7,777 bases of DNA from Pontiellaceae bacterium (GTDB lineage Bacteria > Verrucomicrobiota > Kiritimatiellia > Kiritimatiellales > Tichowtungiaceae), in NCBI GenBank assembly GCA_025457785.1, contig JALOTS010000091.1:1-7777 (forward strand), read 5' to 3'. The position numbers were made by a program, and so were the translations under genes. This document shows, one piece after another, positions 1 through 5,645 of the stretch (the first letter of the stretch is position 1; every line of letters begins with the position of its first letter). The notes beneath the pieces are model-generated. The model did no database searches. It was not told the DNA's origin and saw nothing but the letters and a program-made list of their open reading frames with translations.

Positions 1-1
1 G

Positions 2-562
2 GTTGCGGAACGGACCGCGCTCAATTTCATCCAGCGCATGACCGGCATCGCCACCCTGACCCGCCGCTACGTGGAAGAAGCCAATAATCCTGACGTGCAG
101 ATTCTGGATACACGTAAAACCACGCCGACGCTGCGACGGTTTGAAAAATATGCGGTGGTTTGCGGCGGCGGAACCAATCACCGCTACGGTCTGTTCGACC
201 GCATTCTGATTAAAGACAACCATCTCATACACTGGGTCCGCGAGGGCGGCACGCTGGCCGAAGCCGTTACGAAGTCGCGTAAAAAATATCCCGGACTTCC
301 GGTTGAAGTGGAAGTGGACACCATCGAACAGCTCAAAGAGGTGCTGGTTGCAAAGCCCGACTGGATCCTGCTCGATAATATGCCGCCGCTTAAGCTGCGC
401 GAGTGCGTCAAGCTCTGCGCCGGCATTTGTAAAACGGAAGCCTCCGGCGGCGTAACTCTCAAAACCATCCGTGAGATTTCCAAAACCGGTGTTAATGCGG
501 TTTCGGTCGGCGCACTGACGCACTCCGCGCCATCGGCTGACCTCGCGCTTGATTTCATCTAA
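2..562 (+). CDS. nadC: Nicotinate-nucleotide pyrophosphorylase (quinolinate phosphoribosyltransferase), 5'-truncated by window edge
   Basis: Cytoplasmic enzyme of de novo NAD synthesis: quinolinate plus PRPP gives nicotinate mononucleotide, CO2 and pyrophosphate. The frame is open from base 2, so the gene begins upstream. The 186 visible residues are about the C-terminal two thirds of a family usually 280-300 residues long. Family signatures seen in order are ERTALNFIQRMTGIAT, then DTRKTTP (PRPP/quinolinate-binding arginine and lysine), GGGTNHR, LIKDNH, the acidic strand VEVEVDT, LLDNMPP, EASGGV and the closing SVGALTHSAP. These are the phosphate- and substrate-binding loops of the type II phosphoribosyltransferase barrel, and all look intact. 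The stop is TAA at 560-562. It is followed by coaX on the same strand after about 97 bp, which suggests a cofactor-biosynthesis cluster. The identification is firm; only the N-terminus is missing. Confidence 0.96.
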   Translation, partial: VAERTALNFIQRMTGIATLTRRYVEEANNPDVQILDTRKTTPTLRRFEKYAVVCGGGTNHRYGLFDRILIKDNHLIHWVREGGTLAEAVTKSRKKYPGLPVEVEVDTIEQLKEVLVAKPDWILLDNMPPLKLRECVKLCAGICKTEASGGVTLKTIREISKTGVNAVSVGALTHSAPSADLALDFI

Positions 563-584
563 CAACCGCAAAACATGGAAAAGT

Positions 585-644
585 GACAGGATAATGGACG
601 ATAAGATAATTTCTAAATTTATCGTAAAAAATAATCCTGTTGTC
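585..644. repeat. AT-rich imperfect palindrome in the nadC-coaX gap
   Basis: The gap between the nadC stop and the coaX start is much richer in A/T than its surroundings and contains nested inverted repeats. The outer arms are ACAGGAT (586-592) and ATCCTGT (634-640). The inner arms are ACGATAA (598-604) and TTATCGT (619-625). A competing pair is ATGGAC (594-599) with GTCCAT (642-647). The arms are interrupted by mismatches and there is no T-tract after the dyad, so this is not a clean intrinsic terminator. It could be an operator, an mRNA structure ahead of coaX, or a decayed small mobile palindrome. Confidence 0.5.
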
Positions 645-659
645 CATCATTCTGTAAAA

Positions 660-1400
660 ATGAAAACTACACTCGTTATCGACATCGGCAACACCAGCAC
701 ATCGCTGGCGGCGGCGCACGGCCTGAGGCTTTCGGGCGTTCAGCGTACACCTTCGACCGAGCCTGCGCTTAAGCTGCGCAGCGTACCCGAACGGGCTGTG
801 ATTGCCTCAGTCAAGCCCGGTGTGAATAAATGCTGGGTCAAATTTCTCAAAGGGCAGGGCATCACTGCCATTTATTGGGTCAACCATCACACGGAGCTCG
901 GCGTTGCGGTGTCCTATCCGAAACCCGAAACCATCGGCGCCGACCGGCTGGCCAATGCCTGCGAAGCCGCCGCAATGTATGGCGCGCCCGTCGTTGTATG
1001 CGACTTCGGTACCGCGCTCACCTTTGACATTATCAGAAAAAAGGAAGGCTATGTCGGCGGGATCATCTGCCCCGGATTGCCGCTTATGTTCGACTATCTG
1101 GCCGAAAAAACCGCCTTGCTGCCGCACATCAGGCCGGTCAAAACCACGCAGGTGATTGGACGCAGCACCGAAGAGGCCATGCGCATCGGTGCGCATCTCG
1201 GCTATCTCGGCATGGTCAAAGAAATTTTGACACAGCTCAGAAAAGAGCTGGGCCGGGGGATAAAAGTCTGTGCAACCGGCGGGTTCGCCGGATGGGTCTT
1301 TGACGGATGGGATCACCCGGTCCCGGTTGATCCGCAATTAACGCTTAAAGGGCTCGCCCGCATCGCGCTTCTGAATAATAACGACAGCTCCTTCAAGTGA
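660..1400 (+). CDS. coaX: Type III pantothenate kinase
   Basis: Cytoplasmic kinase for the first step of CoA synthesis (pantothenate plus ATP gives 4'-phosphopantothenate). It belongs to the ASKHA fold family. With this start it is 246 residues, the usual size. Visible motifs are the N-terminal phosphate loop DIGNTS (residues 8-13, Asp8), GADRLANA (93-100), DFGTALTFD (115-123), the glycine stretch YVGGIICPG (131-139) and CATGGFA (204-210). The start is chosen because the family begins a few residues before the DIGNT strand. An in-frame ATG at 594 would add 22 residues of unusual Lys/Ile/Asn-rich sequence; it has a weak AGG upstream, whereas the ATG at 660 has no recognisable Shine-Dalgarno. 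The start is therefore less certain than the function. The 3' end overlaps the converging radical SAM gene by 8 bp. No birA-like gene sits between nadC and coaX. Confidence 0.94.
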   Translation: MKTTLVIDIGNTSTSLAAAHGLRLSGVQRTPSTEPALKLRSVPERAVIASVKPGVNKCWVKFLKGQGITAIYWVNHHTELGVAVSYPKPETIGADRLANACEAAAMYGAPVVVCDFGTALTFDIIRKKEGYVGGIICPGLPLMFDYLAEKTALLPHIRPVKTTQVIGRSTEEAMRIGAHLGYLGMVKEILTQLRKELGRGIKVCATGGFAGWVFDGWDHPVPVDPQLTLKGLARIALLNNNDSSFK

Positions 1401-2517
1401 CGCGACTGCCTGCCGCGTTGCGGCTTGGTTCAATCGTTGCCGCTGAAACGCGGCTGTAAGATGTCACCTGCAACGGCTTGTCCGGCTTTCCGTCTGTATT
1501 CATCAGATGGGAAAATCCGGCGGCCAGCATCATGTTGCGACAGTCCAACGTCGTAATTTCATTGCTTTGTCGCCAAAGAGCCGTGGTGAAACCCTCCTTA
1601 GCCTTGATGAAATCTTCTTCTGTCTGCTGCTCCGGTTCGCCGGCTTCCGGGAAAAATGCATTTGCTCCGCTGAACAGGCCGGCCACGTTCGAGACATTGA
1701 CGGCAATGCTTTTAACATTTTCCCTGCCGATTGTCGCCAGCGCGACAACGGCCGCAACCTGACCCAGTCGGGACAGGCTGACTTGTCCGTGGCGGTACAA
1801 AGGCGAGCCGGGAACCGGGAACCGCTGCATCACTCCGTGCTGCGCACATGGCAGATCCACCCCGAGCCACATTTGCTCCGCGAGTTCATCGGGTGTGTGC
1901 TCCGGTCCGAGCGGCTCGCACATGTTATACCATGACAGTCCGGTTTCGAGAATGCGTTCAATCGTCGCCCGGCGTTCGGCGGGTGTCATGCCGGAATCAA
2001 TGCCTTCACGAATCCGGCAGACATGGTAGGCGCCCGAAACTCCCGCATCCTTTAATTCCCTCAACTGCGAAAACGAGATGTCTCCCACATTGGCGAGAAT
2101 TTCCAGATGCGCCGGTATTCGATGACGCAATTCCGCGCAGAGATCACGGAACCACTCAAACCCGAAACGGTGCATTGTCATAAGAAAGACTCCGGATGCT
2201 CCACCGTCCGCGAAGCGTTCACAGCGGGCGACAATCACGTCCGCATCGAGAAGTGTTGCTTCGATTGATGTGTGCGATTTACCGAAAAAGCAGAACGCGC
2301 AGTCGCCTTCGCATGGCGCCATATCAACGCCAATCTGTCCAAGCAGCAATCCGCTGTTTGCAAATCGGCGGCGGCTCACCGCCGTGGCGGTGGCACGAAG
2401 CAGAGATGCCTCCAGTGAGTTTTCAGGAAGAGCCAGTAGTTGGCCGGCCTCAGCTCTGGTGATGGGTTTGCCGTCAGCAGCGCTCCTGAGTATGTGGTTC
2501 ACATTTTTTTGTGTCAT
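1393..2517 (-). CDS. BioB/HydE-like radical SAM protein of unknown substrate
   Basis: A radical S-adenosylmethionine enzyme of 374 residues. The iron-sulfur cluster motif CxxxCxxC is present as CEGDCAFC (C69, C73, C76). It is followed by a TIM-barrel pattern: GASGVFLMTMH (106-116), LEILANVGD (138-146), LKDAGVSGAYH (155-165), and later GPEHTPDELAEQM. The C-terminal part (about 270-335) has a segment like the BATS domain of biotin synthase and HydE: NVSNVAGLFSGANAFFPEAG. It differs from genuine BioB in the residues after the cluster cysteines (FFGKSH rather than the usual YCPQS-type sequence) and lacks the YNHNLDT motif, having YHVCRIREGIDSG instead. I therefore do not call it bioB. The start at 2517 is preferred over an upstream in-frame ATG at 2610 because GAGG lies 6 nt before it. 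It converges on coaX with overlapping stops and lies 130 bp downstream of the sensor gene on the same strand. Substrate and pathway are unknown. Confidence 0.8.
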   Translation of the reverse strand: MTQKNVNHILRSAADGKPITRAEAGQLLALPENSLEASLLRATATAVSRRRFANSGLLLGQIGVDMAPCEGDCAFCFFGKSHTSIEATLLDADVIVARCERFADGGASGVFLMTMHRFGFEWFRDLCAELRHRIPAHLEILANVGDISFSQLRELKDAGVSGAYHVCRIREGIDSGMTPAERRATIERILETGLSWYNMCEPLGPEHTPDELAEQMWLGVDLPCAQHGVMQRFPVPGSPLYRHGQVSLSRLGQVAAVVALATIGRENVKSIAVNVSNVAGLFSGANAFFPEAGEPEQQTEEDFIKAKEGFTTALWRQSNEITTLDCRNMMLAAGFSHLMNTDGKPDKPLQVTSYSRVSAATIEPSRNAAGSRVT

Positions 2518-2520
2518 GAG

Positions 2521-2527
2521 TTTCCTC
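2521..2527 (-). promoter_or_regulatory. Shine-Dalgarno site deciding the radical SAM start
   Basis: On the - strand the sequence reads GAGGAAA, with GAGG at 2527-2524 and six bases before the ATG at 2517-2515. The upstream in-frame ATG at 2610 has a Pro/Cys-rich leader that does not look like coding sequence of the family, so this site fixes the likely start. Confidence 0.7.
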
Positions 2528-2647
2528 GTTTTCGCGTCCGGATCCGAAGTGCGGGGAACAGGTGTGATTCCACAGGGATGGACTATTTGCTGACATGGAA
2601 CTGCAGGCATATTGCCAATGCGGAGATCATGAAAGATTTATTCACTT
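2528..2647. other. Gap between sensor stop and radical SAM ribosome site, no clear signal
   Basis: About 120 bases separate the sensor gene stop from the radical SAM gene on the - strand. I see no stem followed by a T-run that would end the sensor transcript, and no convincing -35/-10 pair. A short dyad TGTG-GAAT-CACA and a small GCAT/ATGC stem are present but too weak to name. The two genes may be co-transcribed or separate; the sequence does not decide. Confidence 0.4.
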
Positions 2648-5236
2648 TTATCCGGCGGTGCCGAGGAAGTCGTAGCTGAGCTTGGTCTGGAAGAGGGCGA
2701 TTTTTGACAGCACGTTCTGCAGGTTTTGCCGTTCAATATCGGTTAGAGTGTCGATGTCAACGAGATCGGTCTGGGACGGCATGCTGTCGGTTGCGATGAG
2801 CGGCGTGTAAAAGCGAAGCTGCCAGAGGTAATTGAAAATATAACTCAGTTCGAGTCCGGTTTGCGGCTGCAGAATTTTCAGCTCCTGAAGCCGCCGTATC
2901 CGGTCAAGCGTTCCAACCTCCGGAAGATTGTTTTTGAGCGCATAGATTCGCGCAAAGGTTTCAATCGGTTTTAGATTTTCTTTGATGTTGATGGTTTTCT
3001 TCCCGTCCTGCTGCTGTGTTTTCAGGTTTCCGAAGAGAGTAAGCGGCGCTTTGTACTGCAGACAGTTGCCGGCATAATGCATGAAAAATTCCGGATTGTT
3101 TTGTGTCAGGGATTGAACATATGTTTTAAGTTCCTGAACGAGGTCTTCGCTGCCGGATGCACAGCGCATATCGAGAAAGACGTTTACTTCCAGAATCGAT
3201 TGCGGCGTTGCTTCCTGAATCCATGTTTTAAAATGCTGTTTCCATTCCGACAGCGAGAGGCACCATTTCGGGTTGGCCGCCATGATGCCGCCGGGGCAGT
3301 AGGGGCAGCCCGCCTGCTTGAGCCGTCCGCAGACTTCTTCGCCGATTCGAAGAAATTTGCGGCGTATTTCGCTGAGTTGACCGGCGGGCACATCGGCGAA
3401 AATCAGGGCATTATCCTGATCGGAAAAGAGCGTCATATCGTGACGGGCATTGCTGCCGAGCGAAAGGAAGGCAAAGGGAACCGCCGGGGCCGGTGCGGAC
3501 TCAAGCAACAATGCGATAAATTTGCGGATGGCGGCATCAAACGATTCGCCGATGATTTGGCGCAGAATGTCCGTGCGGGTTCCGCTATCGGTCAACGTGC
3601 GGATGCGGGCCGGAAGTTCTTTCAGATGATGTACCGCTTCACCGGCGGAGCGGCTTTGCTCAATGCGATCCTGCAGTTCGTTGTACGGACGTTCATCGGG
3701 AGCCAAAGGTGCCGTACTGTGGAATCCCCGCAGGGTTTCCTCATGTCCGCGGGAGAGTCGATTGAACAGAATGACATGTCCGTGTTTGTGCGAAAAGAAA
3801 AGCCGCGAGGTGGAAATCCAGATATCCAGCGTCCTGCCGTCTTTGGTTTGTACAACGGCCTCAAATTCAGCGGAGGAGGCTTCCCCCGCATAGAGTTTAT
3901 GCAGGTGGTCGGCGGCGAAGGTGTTGATATCGCGACCGGGCGCAAGCAGGTCGCGAATATCCATGGCGGCCAGTTCGATCTCGCTGTAGCCGGTTAAATG
4001 GCGGATAGCCTGATTGGAATAAACCGTTTTGCCGTCCACTTCGAGCAGGGAGCCTTCGCTGGAGGCTTCCACCAGTGCGCGGTAACGGTCTTTGGCTTCG
4101 CGCAGACCGCTTTCGGCCTGCGTGCGGTCATGCTCGATTCGCCGGCTTTGGAAGATCAGGTTTCCAAGAAGGATGAAGAGAGCGAGGGCAATGAGGCCGT
4201 CGGCAATCAACAGCTTGCTGGAGAGGCGCGAGATTTCCGCCTCGACATCTTGAATGTAAACTCCGGTACCGATGATCCAGTTCCATTCCGGGATGCCGAG
4301 CACATACGAGAGTTTGGGTGCGGTGCGGGTTGAATCGTCCTTCCATTGCCAGCGGTATTCCAGATAGCCTTGGCCGCTGTTTTTTACCAGCCGGACGAAT
4401 TCAACAAAAAGGCGTTTGCCGCTTTTGTCGGCACTGTCGGTGTAGGTGGTCAGATCACGACCGATCAAATCCTGGCGGTAAGGGTGCATGATCATGGTCG
4501 GATGCATGTCGGTGATCCAGAAATAGTCTTTGCCGTCGTCGCCATAGCGTAACTGAGCCAGCTCGGCGGCGGCTTCGGCCTGTGCGTCTGCACGGGTCAT
4601 TTCACCGGTTTGCTCCTGATGCACATAAAAGGCGATGGCGCTGGCGGCGGTCTGAGTCAGCTCGCGGATCAGCACTTTCTTCTGTGTCATCATGTTCTGC
4701 CGGAAGAGCGGGACGATGATAGTAAAGGATGACACAGCGAATAGAACAGCGGCGAAGACAGTCGGCCAGACAATGCGCCAGTAGAATCCGGAAGAAAGCC
4801 TGGGCATGTTCTGTTTAGAGTAGGTTTTGCCTTTAAAATAGTCTGCCAGCTCAGCTTCGCTCAAAATGGCTTCGTGAAGCTCTCCGTTTCGGGTTTCATG
4901 GTATTTTTCGGTAAAGGTTCCGTTTTCAAAATCCTCCTGATGCGGCATGTAACCCTGATAGTCGTCTTTGATGTGACTCTCAAAAACGGCCTGAATCTGT
5001 TGGCGGGTGTAGCGGCCTTGGAAAATTTTAAAGGCATCCTGCAGTGCTTCGGCGCAATGGCGGTATTTGCGGTGATTGTAAGGATCGAATTCAGGCTTAA
5101 TTCCGCGTTGCTGGCTGTCTTCGAAACTTTTGGCATCAAAGAAGCCGTCGATCCATTGATGGATATCTTCGGCACGCAGGCCGGTCAGAGCCTCGCTTCG
5201 ATCTGCATGGTAAGCAATCTGCATGGACAGCATCAT
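2648..5236 (-). CDS. Membrane sensor: unknown N-domain, Cache, PAS, DUF294 nucleotidyltransferase
   Basis: 862 residues. Residues 1-150 form a soluble, presumably cytoplasmic domain with histidine/aromatic motifs (EDIHQWIDGFFDAK, PYNHRKYRHC, HIKDDYQGY) that I cannot assign. TM1 is about 154-178. The periplasmic part (about 180-340) is a single Cache domain of the sCache_2 type: DYFWITD, HPYRQDLIGRDL, GYLEYRWQWK, KLSYVLGIPEWNWIIGTGVYI. TM2 is about 342-363. A PAS domain follows (about 380-495: RYRALVEAS, NQAIRHLTGYSEIEL). The C-terminus is DUF294/GlnD-like: a helical lead-in (515-590), the nucleotidyltransferase motif GSNARH...SDQDNAL (594-611, metal-binding D606 and D608), CPGGIMAANPKW (647-658), a probable third acid at D689, and the DUF294 C-terminal substrate-binding domain (about 735-855: GNLKT, TLDRIRRLQEL). 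There is no histidine kinase, GGDEF or methyl-accepting output, so nucleotidyl transfer is the presumed output. Known relatives often pair DUF294 with CBS or cyclic-nucleotide domains and sit beside sodium:solute symporters. Here it is divergent from an ActP-like operon, suggesting carboxylate sensing (inference). The start is bounded by an in-frame TGA 12 nt upstream; ATGs at 5236 and 5233 are equally possible. Confidence 0.88.
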   Translation of the reverse strand: MMLSMQIAYHADRSEALTGLRAEDIHQWIDGFFDAKSFEDSQQRGIKPEFDPYNHRKYRHCAEALQDAFKIFQGRYTRQQIQAVFESHIKDDYQGYMPHQEDFENGTFTEKYHETRNGELHEAILSEAELADYFKGKTYSKQNMPRLSSGFYWRIVWPTVFAAVLFAVSSFTIIVPLFRQNMMTQKKVLIRELTQTAASAIAFYVHQEQTGEMTRADAQAEAAAELAQLRYGDDGKDYFWITDMHPTMIMHPYRQDLIGRDLTTYTDSADKSGKRLFVEFVRLVKNSGQGYLEYRWQWKDDSTRTAPKLSYVLGIPEWNWIIGTGVYIQDVEAEISRLSSKLLIADGLIALALFILLGNLIFQSRRIEHDRTQAESGLREAKDRYRALVEASSEGSLLEVDGKTVYSNQAIRHLTGYSEIELAAMDIRDLLAPGRDINTFAADHLHKLYAGEASSAEFEAVVQTKDGRTLDIWISTSRLFFSHKHGHVILFNRLSRGHEETLRGFHSTAPLAPDERPYNELQDRIEQSRSAGEAVHHLKELPARIRTLTDSGTRTDILRQIIGESFDAAIRKFIALLLESAPAPAVPFAFLSLGSNARHDMTLFSDQDNALIFADVPAGQLSEIRRKFLRIGEEVCGRLKQAGCPYCPGGIMAANPKWCLSLSEWKQHFKTWIQEATPQSILEVNVFLDMRCASGSEDLVQELKTYVQSLTQNNPEFFMHYAGNCLQYKAPLTLFGNLKTQQQDGKKTINIKENLKPIETFARIYALKNNLPEVGTLDRIRRLQELKILQPQTGLELSYIFNYLWQLRFYTPLIATDSMPSQTDLVDIDTLTDIERQNLQNVLSKIALFQTKLSYDFLGTAG

Positions 5237-5260
5237 AGATTCTTTGGTTCAGGAATCTAT
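5235..5260. promoter_or_regulatory. Perfect 8-bp inverted repeat over the sensor start codon
   Basis: ATAGATTC (5235-5242) and GAATCTAT (5253-5260) are exact reverse complements separated by 10 bases. On the - strand the second arm reads GAATCTATG, so the A and U of the sensor start codon lie within the arm. As DNA it could be an operator, with half-sites about 18 bp apart centre to centre. As RNA it could be a hairpin that hides the sensor start codon. Its presence is certain; its function is inferred. Confidence 0.5.
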
Positions 5261-5356
5261 CATTTTTGCGCAGTAAAAATTATGAGTAAAACGCTTTCAA
5301 TCCGGATGGGTTCCCTGTAGAAGTCTAAATTTTACTTATTACATTAAGTTGGAAAC
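5261..5356. promoter_or_regulatory. Divergent promoter region between sensor and transport operon
   Basis: This AT-rich spacer must hold promoters for both directions if the two transcription units are independent. It contains two direct copies of AGTAAAA (5272-5278 and 5285-5291) and an inverted copy TTTTACT (5330-5336), possible half-sites for a regulator. I could not find a well-spaced consensus sigma-70 -35/-10 pair, nor a sigma-54 TGGC-N8-TTGC type site. The exact promoters are therefore unassigned. Confidence 0.35.
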
Positions 5357-5362
5357 AGGAGG
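5357..5362 (+). promoter_or_regulatory. Strong Shine-Dalgarno for the DUF485 gene
   Basis: AGGAGG lies four bases before the ATG at 5367. This decides the start against the in-frame TTG at 5349, which would place the ribosome site inside the coding region. Confidence 0.8.
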
Positions 5363-5366
5363 TTTT

Positions 5367-5645
5367 ATGTTGCACGGACCGGCCGCTCCGGCGGAAAAGG
5401 ATAATGCGTCTGCCTGGAAGGCAAAGCTGGGTATTAAATTATTCTGGCTTTATTGTATCATCTATATGGGCTTTGTCGCGCTGGCGGTTTTCGCCACCGA
5501 AACGCTTAAAACTCCGGTGCTGGCCGGAGTCAATCTCGCGATTATTTACGGCATGGCCCTGATCGTTTTTGCGATTATCCTGGGGCTGATTTACAACCAC
5601 GTCTGTACGAAAAAGGAAAACGAAATGAACAAGGGGGCTGAATAA
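5367..5645 (+). CDS. DUF485 (YjcH-like) small inner-membrane protein
   Basis: 92 residues with two predicted membrane segments, about 24-44 (LFWLYCIIYMGFVALAVF) and 54-78 (GVNLAIIYGMALIVFAIILG), a soluble N-terminal tail and a charged C-terminal tail (TKKENEMNKGAE). The size, the two-helix layout and the position immediately before an ActP-like symporter match DUF485, the family of E. coli YjcH, which is encoded just upstream of actP. Its role is not well defined; it is usually taken as an accessory partner of the symporter. Its TAA stop shares one base with the symporter start (TAATG), so translation is probably coupled. A perfect ribosome site suggests the operon is well expressed when transcribed. 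Confidence 0.87.
   Translation: MLHGPAAPAEKDNASAWKAKLGIKLFWLYCIIYMGFVALAVFATETLKTPVLAGVNLAIIYGMALIVFAIILGLIYNHVCTKKENEMNKGAE

Noticed and set aside
184..558. 124-codon open frame on the - strand inside nadC
   Set aside because: Ser/Thr/Arg-rich shadow translation opposite a strongly conserved enzyme.
807..1337. 176-codon open frame on the - strand inside coaX
   Set aside because: The coaX frame is supported by clear family motifs over its full length; the antisense frame shows none.
1412..1454. Possible bidirectional terminator (two GCCGC/GCGGC stems)
   Set aside because: Short stems, no T-tract on either strand, and located inside the radical SAM coding region.
1393..2517. Calling the radical SAM gene bioB
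   Set aside because: Key BioB motifs beyond CxxxCxxC are missing and there is no biotin gene context.
2518..2610. N-terminal extension of the radical SAM gene to an ATG at 2610
   Set aside because: The 31 extra residues are Pro/Cys-rich without family resemblance, and a good GAGG site sits right before the ATG at 2517.
3077..3997. 306-codon open frame on the + strand inside the sensor gene
   Set aside because: It is antisense to the PAS/DUF294 coding region, has no ribosome site or recognisable domains, and is explained by the codon bias of the real gene.
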